The notes below the pieces were generated by a model. The model ran no database searches and had not been told where the DNA came from. It saw only the letters and a list, made by a program, of their open reading frames with translations. A DNA stretch of 64,000 nt from Oliverpabstia sp051879355 (GTDB lineage Bacteria > Bacillota > Clostridia > Lachnospirales > Lachnospiraceae): the NCBI GenBank assembly GCA_051879355.1, contig JBJELU010000017.1, positions 4,893 through 68,892 on the forward strand. The letters run 5' to 3'. Positions within the stretch are counted from its first letter, which is position 1, and every line of letters begins with the position of its first letter. Position numbers and translations under genes: made by a program. Positions 33,836 to 43,361 of this stretch are shown here, one piece after another.

Positions 33836-35547
33836 CACTGATAATGCCGTATAACAATCTGTATGGTTTCTCTTCCCATGTAGCTATTGATTTCAGGATA
33901 GTAAACCACTGACAATGTCTGCTTTCCGCGGATGTCTTCACAAAACTTATCCCCATCGCCGAAGTAAATAGCTTCCATGGTATATCCCGCCTCATCTGCC
34001 ACCTGCATTTTCACTACATTTCTTCCGCTCCCCAGCACTCTGCTGCGGAGTACTCTCAGGCCTTTCTGAGCAAATACCGGCTTCTCGTTTCCTTTTCCGA
34101 AAGGTTCCAGTATTTTCAATTCCTGGATCAGTTCTTTCCGTATGTAGTTAATGGGCATGGGCACATCGATGGAAACTTTTTCAATAAAGTCTTCGGGCCC
34201 CAGACCTGATAATTTATTGAGTTTTCTCCTGAAAGGTTCAATGTTGTCTTCTTCCAGTGAGAGTCCGGCTGCCATGGGGTGGCCTCCGAACTTTGTCAGG
34301 TATTCTCTGCACTCGCATAATTTTTCGTACATGGAATAGCATTCTGTGGAACGGCCCGAACCTTTCACACCTTCTTCTCCGCGGGTGAGTACGAAGGATG
34401 GCTTATGATATTTTTCTCTGATTCTTCCGGCAATGATTCCGGCAAGACTCTCGTGACATTCCGGCAAATACACCACCAGGACGCTATCATTTTTCAGGTC
34501 CGTTGTTTCAACAAGACGGATTGCCTGCTCCACTCCCTGATTTGTCATTTCTTTTCTGCTGTCATTCAGGCTTTTCAGATCACCGGCCAGACGTGCAGCC
34601 TCTTCCTGATTATCAGCGCACAGCAGTTTCAGGGATCGTCTGGCAGTATCCAGACGTCCGCTGGCATTCAGACATGGTCCCAGCACAAATCCGATATGAT
34701 ATGGTGAAATATTTTGTGGTTCCAGATTATTGACACGTATCAGTTCCAGAAGTCCCGGATTGGTGGTACGATGCAGACGTTTCAGTCCTTCTTTCACAAT
34801 GATCCGATTTTCTTTTACCAGATCCATCACATCACCGATTGTGGCAATTGCCGCAAACTCCAGCATCCTGTCCACAATGTCTGTTTCCGGCTGTAGCCTC
34901 TGGTATAATGCCTCTGCCAGTTTCAGTGCAACTCCCGCACCGCAAAGACTGGAGAAAGGGTAAGTACATGCTTTCTGTTTGGGGTTGATAATTGCATCTG
35001 CAGGAGGCAGGACTTCTATTCTGCCTTCTGAGGTATCCTCAAAAGGCACCTCGTGATGGTCTGTCACAAGAACAGTCATGCCCAGCTCCTTTGCCCGCTC
35101 AATCTGCGTCTGCGCCGCAATCCCATTATCACAGGTGATAATCGTATCCCGTCCTTCCTGATACGCCTGCTCGATCAGATGTTCGTTGATACCGTATCCA
35201 TCTGTAATTCTATTGGGAATCACATGATCCACATCAGCCCCCAGCCCTTCCAGACTTTTCAACAAAATATAAGTTGACATGACACCATCAATATCATAAT
35301 CTCCGATAATACGGATCCTGCTGCCTGTTCGTATCTTTTCCTCCAGGATACCTACTGTTTTTTCCATATCTTTCATTAGCCAGGGACTGTGCATCTGCTC
35401 TCTAGTTCCATGCAGGTATTCATAGATTGCCTCATCACCGACCACATCCCTGTTTCTAATCAGGCGTGCCGTCACCTGATCAATGCCAAATCGCTGTGCA
35501 ATTGCCTGAAAATCCGCTCTTTTGGCGGTAATCATCCATTTTTCCAT
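33835..35547 (-). CDS. recJ: Single-stranded-DNA-specific exonuclease RecJ
   Basis: A 570-aa DHH-family 5'-3' exonuclease: DYDIDGVMS near residue 82, TCDNG, TDHHEVP near 155, and the DHHA1 part with GGHPMAAG near 425. The start at 35547 is set by GGAGCAAAATT; an in-frame extension would run through the hairpin at 35568-35595. It acts in recombination and repair. Confidence 0.94.
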   Translation of the reverse strand: MEKWMITAKRADFQAIAQRFGIDQVTARLIRNRDVVGDEAIYEYLHGTREQMHSPWLMKDMEKTVGILEEKIRTGSRIRIIGDYDIDGVMSTYILLKSLEGLGADVDHVIPNRITDGYGINEHLIEQAYQEGRDTIITCDNGIAAQTQIERAKELGMTVLVTDHHEVPFEDTSEGRIEVLPPADAIINPKQKACTYPFSSLCGAGVALKLAEALYQRLQPETDIVDRMLEFAAIATIGDVMDLVKENRIIVKEGLKRLHRTTNPGLLELIRVNNLEPQNISPYHIGFVLGPCLNASGRLDTARRSLKLLCADNQEEAARLAGDLKSLNDSRKEMTNQGVEQAIRLVETTDLKNDSVLVVYLPECHESLAGIIAGRIREKYHKPSFVLTRGEEGVKGSGRSTECYSMYEKLCECREYLTKFGGHPMAAGLSLEEDNIEPFRRKLNKLSGLGPEDFIEKVSIDVPMPINYIRKELIQELKILEPFGKGNEKPVFAQKGLRVLRSRVLGSGRNVVKMQVADEAGYTMEAIYFGDGDKFCEDIRGKQTLSVVYYPEINSYMGRETIQIVIRHYQ

Positions 35548-35567
35548 AATTTTGCTCCATACAGAAA

Positions 35568-35595
35568 GATAATCCCGGGGCACCCCGGGATTATC
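35568..35595 (-). terminator. Hairpin between secDF and recJ
   Basis: A perfect 13-bp stem with a 2-nt loop (35568-35580/35583-35595), 6 bp after the secDF stop. The minus strand continues TTTCTGT, so it is a terminator or attenuator before recJ. Confidence 0.7.
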
Positions 35596-35601
35596 CATTT
35601 C

Positions 35602-37749
35602 CTATTTCTTTTCAGGTTTAAACTTTGTTCTCAGTGTATACCACAAGGTACCGGTTACGCATACAGAGGAGTATGCACCGCAGATGATGCCTACCATAAT
35701 CGGAAGTGCAAACTCACGAATGGAAGCTACACCCAGGATAAACAGCACGAATATGGTGACAAATGTGGTAAAGGATGTATAAATACTTCTGGTCAGTGTC
35801 TGTGTGATACTTACATTGACAACATCTGCCAGATCCTGTTTTTTACCCATCGTTTTCATGTTCTCACGGATACGGTCAAAGATTACGATGGTTGCATTAA
35901 TGGAGTATCCGACAATTGTCAGCATGCAGGCAATAAAGGTATTACCTACAGACACACGGGCAACTGCATAGAATCCCAGAACAACCAGAACGTCATGTAC
36001 CAGAGCCAGAACTGCACTGGAGGCAAAACGTACATCTTTGAAACGGAACCAGATGTAGATCAACATACAGATGGTTGCGATTACTACTGCAATCACTGCA
36101 TCTCTTCTCATCTCAGAACTTACTGTTGAAGAAATACTTTCTGCTGATATTGTGGATTCGTCCACACCGAATGTATCCACCAGTTTCTGGTTCAGTTCTT
36201 CTCTCTCTTCCAGAGAAAGGGAACGTGTCTTGATGATGACAGCGTTGCTTCCTGCAACTTTTGCTGCCTGAATATTGGCATCGCCGGTCACTTCCTGAAC
36301 GACCGGTTTTACTTCCTTGTCAATCTCTTCAATGGAGAGATCCTCGTTGAAGGTCACATTGGTGGAGGTTCCTCCCATAAACTCCAGACTGTAGTTCAGA
36401 GCCTTTCCGTCTTTTGCAGAGAAAATGCCCATTCCCACAGGTGCTACCAGAATCAGAATGAGAGAAATTGTAAAGAATATTTTTCTTTTTCCCACAAAAT
36501 CAATCGTTTTTCTTTCTTTCTGGCGTCCGTAGTATTTTTCATCGCGAAGCCCCACTGCATAAAATGCGTTGGTGATCAGGCGGGATACTACCAGCGCGGT
36601 AAACATGGACAGAACAATACCGAGAGCCAGGGTCATGGCAAAACCTTTTACACTTCCTGTTCCCATTGCACCCAGTACCGCTGCAGCAATCAAAGTAGTA
36701 ATGTTACCATCCACGATTGCTGATGTAGCTTTCTGGAAACCGGTTTTAATAGAAGTTCTGACACTCTTGCCTGATGCAATTTCTTCACGGATACGGGCAT
36801 AGATAATAACGTTCGCATCCACAGCCATACCGATGGACAGGATGATACCTGCGATACCCGGAAGTGTAAGAGTCAGGTCAAATGCATTCAGCATCAACAG
36901 TTCCAGACCGGTATAGATTGCCAGTGACAATGCGGCAACCACACCCGGCAATGCATAAACAATCATCATAAATACAGCAACCAGTGCCAGACCGATACCG
37001 CCGGCGATCAGACTTGTTTTGATAGCCTGCTGACCCAACTGTGCACCTACAACGCTGGAACGAAGTTCTTCCAGTTCCAGTTTCAGAGAACCGATACGGA
37101 TAATGGAAGCCAGATTTTTTGCCTCTTCAATACTGCTCTGTCCGCTGATTTCTGCTTTTCCATCGGAAATCACTGCCTGAACAGTAGGGGCACTGATGGT
37201 TTCACCATCATATACAATGGCAATTGTTTTATTCAGATTTTCTTCTGTTGCTTTTGCAAATTTGTCAGTTCCGTCTTTGGTCAGTGTAAGAGAAACTACA
37301 TACTTTTTAATTCCGGTGTTCGGATCATCATAAACAGCACCCTGTGCGTCTGCGATATCAGATCCATTCAGAACTACTTCACCGCTCTCGTCCTGGAATT
37401 CCAGAGAACCCGGTTTTCCCAGTTCTTCCAGAATCTTGTTTGCATCGCTGACACCCGGAATCTCCACGTTGATCCGGTCATTGCCTTCCTGATAAACCTG
37501 TGCTTCATTACTGTAGCTTTCCACACGTTTCTGAAGCTTGTAGATGGTGTCATCCATATCACTCTGTGACGGATCTTCACCCTTTACCCGGTAGGTGATG
37601 CTGACACCGCCTGCCAGGTCCAGACCGGTCTTGATGTTTTTCGCAGCACCGGTTCCTGTCGGTCCGAATCCCACAGCAGAGGTAAAGGCCAGAAGGCCAA
37701 TGACAACTGCAGTCAGAATCAGGACCAGAATTCCCTGTTTTTTCTTCAT
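35602..37749 (-). CDS. secDF: SecDF fusion, protein-export subunit
   Basis: A 715-aa single-chain SecD-SecF with twelve membrane helices. The SecD half has GLDLAGGVSITYRV and the helix 4 motif GMAVDANVIIYARIREE; the SecF half has SLEFMGGTSTNVTF and YSINATIVIFDRIRENM. It uses the proton/sodium gradient to aid Sec export. It starts 12 bp after scfB, the conserved scfA-scfB-secDF arrangement of Clostridia. Confidence 0.95.
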   Translation of the reverse strand: MKKKQGILVLILTAVVIGLLAFTSAVGFGPTGTGAAKNIKTGLDLAGGVSITYRVKGEDPSQSDMDDTIYKLQKRVESYSNEAQVYQEGNDRINVEIPGVSDANKILEELGKPGSLEFQDESGEVVLNGSDIADAQGAVYDDPNTGIKKYVVSLTLTKDGTDKFAKATEENLNKTIAIVYDGETISAPTVQAVISDGKAEISGQSSIEEAKNLASIIRIGSLKLELEELRSSVVGAQLGQQAIKTSLIAGGIGLALVAVFMMIVYALPGVVAALSLAIYTGLELLMLNAFDLTLTLPGIAGIILSIGMAVDANVIIYARIREEIASGKSVRTSIKTGFQKATSAIVDGNITTLIAAAVLGAMGTGSVKGFAMTLALGIVLSMFTALVVSRLITNAFYAVGLRDEKYYGRQKERKTIDFVGKRKIFFTISLILILVAPVGMGIFSAKDGKALNYSLEFMGGTSTNVTFNEDLSIEEIDKEVKPVVQEVTGDANIQAAKVAGSNAVIIKTRSLSLEEREELNQKLVDTFGVDESTISAESISSTVSSEMRRDAVIAVVIATICMLIYIWFRFKDVRFASSAVLALVHDVLVVLGFYAVARVSVGNTFIACMLTIVGYSINATIVIFDRIRENMKTMGKKQDLADVVNVSITQTLTRSIYTSFTTFVTIFVLFILGVASIREFALPIMVGIICGAYSSVCVTGTLWYTLRTKFKPEKK

Positions 37750-37761
37750 TTCTATTACCTC

Positions 37762-39120
37762 TTATTCTTCTGCTTCAGCAGCTTTTATCATGATTGCACA
37801 CTCTACCCTCTTTCTCTGAAGCTGGCAGCCGATATCATACACATCATTGATATTGCCCTTGAAATTATAGGCATTGGCTGCACATCCTCCGCTGCAGTAG
37901 AAACGTGCAAAACATTTTTTACATTCCTCTTTGGCATAGACATTACAGTTTTTAAACTCACCACAGATTTCCGATCTTGTGATTCCCTCATCCACATTGC
38001 CGAGAAGGAATTTTTCCTCTCCCACAAACTGGTGGCAGGGATACAGATCGCCCCATGGAGTCACTGCCAGATATTCCGTTCCTGAACCACATCCCGATAA
38101 CCGCTTATAAACACAGGGGCCACCGGTGAGATCAATCATAAAATGGAAGAAGTTGAAGCCATTGCCTTCCTTTTTCCGTCTGATCATTTCTTTTGCCAGT
38201 TTATCGTACTCTTCGAAAATTTTCGGTAAATCTTCTTCCCGAAGTGCGTAATCTTCATTTTCAGGTGCCACTACCGGCTCCACAGAAATCTGTTTGAATC
38301 CCAGGTCTGCCAGATGCAGAACATCTTCTGAAAAATCCAGATTATAATGCGTAAAGGTACCTCTGGCATAATACTTGTCCTGGTGACGGCTCTGGGCCCA
38401 TCTCTGGAACTTGGGCACAACGAGATCATAACTTCCTGTTCCTTTGCGGAAAGGTCTCATATGGTCATGGACTTCTTTTCTTCCGTCGATACTCATAACC
38501 ACATTTCCCATCTCTTTGTTACAGAATTCCATAATTTCATCATTTACCAGGACACCATTGGTCGTAAGGGTAAAACGGAAGTTTTTGTTATGGATTTTTT
38601 CCTGCTCTCTTCCGTATGCCACCAGATCTTTGACAACCTGCCAGTTCATCAGCGGCTCACCGCCAAAGAAATCCACTTCCAGGTTTCTTCTGCTTCCGGA
38701 ATTGGCAATCAGGAAATCCAGTGCCTTTTTTCCTACTTCGAAGGACATCAGTGCACGTCTTCCATGGTATTCCCCTTCTTCTGCAAAGCAGTATCTGCAG
38801 GCCAGGTTACAATCATGGGCAATATGCAGACAGAGTGCCTTCACTACCGTCGGTCTGTCTTTAAAATGCTCGATGGCGTTCTCATAAATGTCTTCTGTAA
38901 ACAGCATACCCTGTTCTTTCAGCGTCCCGATTTCTTCCAAGGCTGTATGCAGGTCTTCTTCAGAGTATCGCTGCTTCAGCTGTTCTACTACACTATTCTC
39001 ATCAGTTCCCTTATCCAGAAGGGCAATACAGTCATATACAATATCATCCACCACATGGACAGAACCACTGTTCACATCCAGCACAATGGAATAACCGTTG
39101 CTTTTATACTGGTGAATCAC
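37762..39120 (-). CDS. scfB: SCIFF peptide maturase (radical SAM/SPASM)
   Basis: A 452-aa enzyme forming a thioether cross-link in the ScfA peptide. The radical-SAM cluster CNLACRYC lies at residues 104-111, GGEPLMNWQ follows, and the cysteine-rich SPASM tail has CGSGTEYLAV, YPCHQF and CKKCFARFYCSGGCA. An N-terminal PqqD-like recognition region (VHVVDDIVYDCIALLDKG) is visible. The GTG at 39120 was chosen because AGGAG lies eight bases before it. Confidence 0.95.
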   Translation of the reverse strand: MIHQYKSNGYSIVLDVNSGSVHVVDDIVYDCIALLDKGTDENSVVEQLKQRYSEEDLHTALEEIGTLKEQGMLFTEDIYENAIEHFKDRPTVVKALCLHIAHDCNLACRYCFAEEGEYHGRRALMSFEVGKKALDFLIANSGSRRNLEVDFFGGEPLMNWQVVKDLVAYGREQEKIHNKNFRFTLTTNGVLVNDEIMEFCNKEMGNVVMSIDGRKEVHDHMRPFRKGTGSYDLVVPKFQRWAQSRHQDKYYARGTFTHYNLDFSEDVLHLADLGFKQISVEPVVAPENEDYALREEDLPKIFEEYDKLAKEMIRRKKEGNGFNFFHFMIDLTGGPCVYKRLSGCGSGTEYLAVTPWGDLYPCHQFVGEEKFLLGNVDEGITRSEICGEFKNCNVYAKEECKKCFARFYCSGGCAANAYNFKGNINDVYDIGCQLQRKRVECAIMIKAAEAEE

Positions 39121-39155
39121 GTAATGTTCTCCTTTCTGATATGAACGCAAAGCAA

Positions 39156-39176
39156 GCAGCGGCTTTCAACCGCTGC
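39156..39176 (-). terminator. Attenuating hairpin between scfA and scfB
   Basis: GCAGCGG (39156-39162) pairs with CCGCTGC (39170-39176); the minus strand then reads TTGCTTT. It may make the peptide transcript more abundant than the maturase transcript. Confidence 0.6.
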
Positions 39177-39205
39177 CTGTACGTCTGTGTTTTCACAATG
39201 ATAAA

Positions 39206-39349
39206 TTATTTGTTGTTTTCGCAGCTCTGATTTCCAACTGTGCAGGATGTCTTGCAAGCGGACTGGCAGGATGTCTGGCATTCGCCACATCCACCTTTTT
39301 TTACAGTATTCTGCAAACTTTTTGTATTTAAAGTTTTGATATGTTTCAT
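39206..39349 (-). CDS. scfA: SCIFF ribosomal peptide precursor (six Cys in forty-five)
   Basis: A 47-aa precursor, too short for many gene finders: leader MKHIKTLNTKSLQNTVKK, then a core with cysteines at 21, 24, 28, 32, 36 and 43 (CGECQTSCQSACKTSC). It matches the universally conserved Clostridia SCIFF peptide. AAGGAGG lies before the ATG. It is modified by ScfB; the mature function is unknown. Confidence 0.95.
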   Translation of the reverse strand: MKHIKTLNTKSLQNTVKKGGCGECQTSCQSACKTSCTVGNQSCENNK

Positions 39350-39434
39350 CACTATATCCTCCTTAATGTTATACTATTGGCTATTATAACACAGCTTTTT
39401 TCATTTTAAAAGCATTTTTTTCATTGACTTTCAT

Positions 39435-39869
39435 CTACATCAATTGCTGTGCCATGAAGCGTTCTCCTGCTCTGCTCTTTTTATAACAATAATGCAGAAT
39501 ATCACTTCGGCGGATAATACCGATAAAATTGTCTGCATCGTCCACTACCGGAACGAAATTCTGCTTCATGGCAATCTCTACCAGGTCTTCCATGTTGCAG
39601 TCGATACTCACCGGTGTGTACTTCCACCGAAGCGGCACACGGCTGATCAGACAGTCTTCTGCATCTTTTACGTTGAGAGAATACCTGTCCTTTATGTACC
39701 GGAGCAGATCCCCTTCCGTTACGGTTCCCACATATTTTCCATTTTTATTCAGCATGGGAATGGCCGTGTACTTGTGGTACTCTATTTTTTCAAGTACCTG
39801 CCGCAGTGTATCATCATTGAAGACATAAGCGACTTCACTTTTTGGTGTTAAAAAAAATAATATATTCAT
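39435..39869 (-). CDS. CBS-domain protein
   Basis: A 144-aa protein made of two CBS motifs (residues 10-60: YTAIPMLNKNGKYVGTVTEGDLL; 75-130: FVPVVDDADNFIGIIRRSDIL). Such pairs bind adenosine nucleotides. It has no fused effector domain. The start follows GGGGGTTTAG. Function beyond ligand sensing is unknown. Confidence 0.88.
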   Translation of the reverse strand: MNILFFLTPKSEVAYVFNDDTLRQVLEKIEYHKYTAIPMLNKNGKYVGTVTEGDLLRYIKDRYSLNVKDAEDCLISRVPLRWKYTPVSIDCNMEDLVEIAMKQNFVPVVDDADNFIGIIRRSDILHYCYKKSRAGERFMAQQLM

Positions 39870-39968
39870 ATGCTAAACCCCCGTTATTTCACTATCTATA
39901 TTATACAACATTTCCCACCATTTTTGATGAATTCGCTGTGAAAAAATCATAACTTTTTTCTTAAAACA

Positions 39969-41246
39969 TTATTCATGCCGCAGGGCATCGATGGGGTTCA
40001 GGTTTGCTGCTTTGACAGACGGCAGCAGTCCGAAAATGATTCCGATCGCCATGGAGAATACTACCGCCAGTATGCTGGCTGAAAAGCTGATAGCAACCGG
40101 GGTCTGTGACATCTTTGCTATCACCTGCGACAATATGATACCGGCAATTACACCAAGAGCACCTCCGATACTTGTAAGCACTGCCGCCTCCGTCAGGAAC
40201 TGCCACAGAATCTTTTTCTTCCGGGCACCCAGCGCCTTTTTCAGTCCGATTTCATTGGTACGTTCTGTGACAGATACCAGCATGATGTTCATAACACCGA
40301 TACCGCCAACCAACAATGAAATACTGGCAATCCACAACAGCTGTTTGTTTGTATTCTCGCTGACTTTCTGAAGATTCTTAACCGTTTTCAACAAGTCTGC
40401 CGCACGGTAGGAAATACTGTTGCTTTCACCTTCCCCCTCTGCACTGTTTCCTTTAGAAACCACCAGCTGATTCATAATATCTTCCACTTTTTTACCGATA
40501 CTGCTCATCTCATCGGTACTCTCCGCCATCACACTGACATCCACCGGTTCGTCAAAATTAAACAGAATCGGCCAGGCTGTCTGTGGAATCATGACCATTC
40601 CATTGGTATTCTGATTATATGTGTAATAATCTTCCATACTGTTGATGACCGGTTCAAAGGCGTCTGATTTGCAGACACTGCCCACAACAATAAAGGGCTC
40701 GCCCTGAATCTCCAGGGTACATCCCACCGGGTTTTTATCGGCAAACAGGGTCTGTGCCGCCGTATCATCCAGCAGCGCCACCTTCCGTCTCTGCGTGTAA
40801 TCGTCTTCCACAAAACCTCTTCCTGTTTTCACCACATACCCCTTGGTCTGCAGGAAATTCCGGTCGATGCCGTACATACTCCCACTGTCCAGAGATATTT
40901 CTTTATACATAATACCGTCAACCCAGCTTCTGCGATTATAGAATGTGGCATTTTTAACGCCGTCAAGTTCCATAATCTGGGTTTTCTGTTCATCTGTCAG
41001 AATGGAAATACCATCCGGGATTCCCTGATACGTATCATATTCGTACTCTCCCTGGAACAGCCGCACATCCACGTTATTGTTTCCTGCACCGATCAGATTC
41101 TGCTTAATCTGCTCATTGGTTCCCCGAATGGTGGAAACAATGGAAATGATAGAAGCAATTCCGATAATGATTCCAAGCATCGTAAGAAATGACCGCATTT
41201 TATGAGACCATATGCCGGCAAATGCCAGTCTTATATTTTCCAACAT
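39969..41246 (-). CDS. MacB-like ABC transporter permease (efflux cluster A)
   Basis: A 425-aa FtsX/MacB-type permease: N-terminal helix followed by FLTMLGIIIGIASIISIVS, a ~230-residue extracytoplasmic domain, then three C-terminal helices (GGIGVMNIMLVSVTERTNEIGLKKALG). It ends in NLNPIDALRHE, typical of the family. It is the last gene of cluster A (adaptor-ATPase-adaptor-permease). Confidence 0.92.
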   Translation of the reverse strand: MLENIRLAFAGIWSHKMRSFLTMLGIIIGIASIISIVSTIRGTNEQIKQNLIGAGNNNVDVRLFQGEYEYDTYQGIPDGISILTDEQKTQIMELDGVKNATFYNRRSWVDGIMYKEISLDSGSMYGIDRNFLQTKGYVVKTGRGFVEDDYTQRRKVALLDDTAAQTLFADKNPVGCTLEIQGEPFIVVGSVCKSDAFEPVINSMEDYYTYNQNTNGMVMIPQTAWPILFNFDEPVDVSVMAESTDEMSSIGKKVEDIMNQLVVSKGNSAEGEGESNSISYRAADLLKTVKNLQKVSENTNKQLLWIASISLLVGGIGVMNIMLVSVTERTNEIGLKKALGARKKKILWQFLTEAAVLTSIGGALGVIAGIILSQVIAKMSQTPVAISFSASILAVVFSMAIGIIFGLLPSVKAANLNPIDALRHE

Positions 41247-41258
41247 TACTTCTACCTC

Positions 41259-43361
41259 CTAGCTATAAAGTTCCTGCAGAGAAACTTCCTCTGTTCTGGC
41301 ACCTTCTTTGACATTCTTTCCGTATGGAAATGCGATTTTATCTTCCGCAGTCAGACCTTCGGAAATCTCATATACCGATCCCCATATGATGCGGGATACT
41401 GATACATTCTGTTTTTTCAGTCTGCCTTCTCCATCGTCAATCATGACATAATACTGTCCGCCTTCTGTTCTGACAAATGGTTTTTCCACTGTAATTTTAT
41501 TGCTTCCTCCCATACCGTCATCACCCATAGGAGTCAGTTCTGCCCAGCTATAATTGTTCAGACCTTCTGCATTTTCAATATAAGCGGTGAATGGATATAC
41601 AGAGGAGCTGCCCTCGCTCTGTCCTTCCAGCGGATAAGGTGATATTTCCTTCACTTCTGCCACAAAACTGACACCGGTATCATAGGAGAATCCATTCAGC
41701 TTATCGCCTACCTGCAGATCATCCAGCTTCATCTCACTGATGCTTCCTTTTATATAAAGGCCTTCACTGCTGACAACCTGAACAATCGGTTTGCCTTCCG
41801 GATTATTTGGGTCCGCCACAGATTTCACCACACCATTTAAAGTGCTTTTTACAGTCTGGTTCTTTACTTCTTTTTCAATCTTATTGATTTCAAGATTTGC
41901 TTCTTTCAGATCCAGCTGGTAATCACGGATTTCTTTTTCTTTATCTTTGATCTGCTTCTGGATTTCATCTTTTGTCATACCGGAGTCTGCCAGATCCATC
42001 ATACTGCTGACAGTCCTGGTAAATACAGCTGATGAAGCCTGCAAATTTGTATAGGATGCTGTCTGGGCAGCAACGCCGGAGACAGTCCCGTCCTGCGGCC
42101 ATCCCGGTATACCTGTTGGCACAGGGAAGCCTGTAGGTTCCGGTTCAGCCGTCGGCTCAGGTTCCTGCGTCGGCTGCGGTTCCTGTGTCGGTTCAGGTTC
42201 CTGCGTCGGCTGTGGCTCTTCTGTCGGTGTCGGTTCGGGAATTCCCGTAGGCTCCGGTGTTCCTGTCGGCTCCGGTGTAACAGTAGGTTCCGGATTTTCT
42301 TCATTCTTCAGTCCCAAATCCACCACATACACAGCATTTTCCTCTATTTCATCAAGTTCTTCGCCATTCTGTTCCCAGGCTTTCAGCAAAACACTGCCAT
42401 AGGTATCATCCTGCCATACTTCCAGACGGAAATATGCCTTTTTCTCTTTCATGGCTTTGAAGAAACCTGCTGTAACCGTTCCGTCGGTTTTCACCAGATA
42501 AGTATATGGTTTTTCTGCCGTACCCTTTCCCCGGCAGAACTCCTCCACCTGTTTCTCTGTCAGTTCTTCATGCACCTTCATTTTGGAAACATCTACTTTT
42601 TCTATTTCATTCAATGCCATTTCATATCTGGCATCTGCATCCAGTTCCAGATTTTCATCCTCAATTTTCTGTCCCCAGATTTTCAGTAGCTCCCCATTGC
42701 TGATATCTCCGGCCCGCACTTCCACCACGAAAAAGCACTGTTCCTTTGCCATCCGGTTCAGAAAGCTTCCAAAAATCACACCATCACTGCTGCACAGGAA
42801 ATGATAGGGATCTTCCAGAGTTCCCTCACCCATATATGGTTTTGCATCCGCATCCAGCTCCTGGTATGCAGGTACCGGGTCTTCCGCCGGCTCATCCGGA
42901 AAATCAGGTTCTTCCGGAAAATCAGGTTCGTCAATGAAACCCGGGTCTTCTCCACCACCATTTGACGCAGGTTTTGCATTTTTAAGTTTGGTGATTTCTC
43001 TCTGTGCCTTCTTAATATTCAGTTCAATTCCTTCTTTATCCAGCTTTTTCATTTCCAGTTCCAGATTTACCAGGGTCATATCATAAGATACCAGAGGATC
43101 TCCCTCCTGGACCGTATCTCCCTCCTGGACAAAGACTTCTTCTACAATCTGGTTACTTCCCAGATACACATTCTGAGACACATCTGAGGTGATATTTCCG
43201 GAAAGTCTCAGATCATTCATTCCTCCATACCATCCCATCATTTCCTGAACAGATGCCACCTTTACCTGCTCACTGTTGCTTTGTCTGACAGCAAAAACGA
43301 TTCCGGTGCCAAGGAGAAGAACACCGGCAGCCGTTCCCGCCACAATCCATCTCTTTTTCAT
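41259..43361 (-). CDS. HlyD-type efflux adaptor with duplicated insert and PT-rich spacer (cluster A)
   Basis: A 700-aa membrane-anchored adaptor. Residues 60-130 and 440-580 are the split lipoyl/helical parts (VFVQEGDTVQEGDPLVSYD; later VKSTLNGVVKSV). Between them lie two copies of a ~55-residue unit (178-231 and 278-331, 20 of 54 positions identical, pattern GxGTxExPY...DG...F...M...F.xEV...LLKxW). A Pro-Glu-Thr spacer follows (357-420). The ATG overlaps the ATPase stop by 4 bp. The insert's family is not recognised. Confidence 0.88.
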   Translation of the reverse strand: MKKRWIVAGTAAGVLLLGTGIVFAVRQSNSEQVKVASVQEMMGWYGGMNDLRLSGNITSDVSQNVYLGSNQIVEEVFVQEGDTVQEGDPLVSYDMTLVNLELEMKKLDKEGIELNIKKAQREITKLKNAKPASNGGGEDPGFIDEPDFPEEPDFPDEPAEDPVPAYQELDADAKPYMGEGTLEDPYHFLCSSDGVIFGSFLNRMAKEQCFFVVEVRAGDISNGELLKIWGQKIEDENLELDADARYEMALNEIEKVDVSKMKVHEELTEKQVEEFCRGKGTAEKPYTYLVKTDGTVTAGFFKAMKEKKAYFRLEVWQDDTYGSVLLKAWEQNGEELDEIEENAVYVVDLGLKNEENPEPTVTPEPTGTPEPTGIPEPTPTEEPQPTQEPEPTQEPQPTQEPEPTAEPEPTGFPVPTGIPGWPQDGTVSGVAAQTASYTNLQASSAVFTRTVSSMMDLADSGMTKDEIQKQIKDKEKEIRDYQLDLKEANLEINKIEKEVKNQTVKSTLNGVVKSVADPNNPEGKPIVQVVSSEGLYIKGSISEMKLDDLQVGDKLNGFSYDTGVSFVAEVKEISPYPLEGQSEGSSSVYPFTAYIENAEGLNNYSWAELTPMGDDGMGGSNKITVEKPFVRTEGGQYYVMIDDGEGRLKKQNVSVSRIIWGSVYEISEGLTAEDKIAFPYGKNVKEGARTEEVSLQELYS

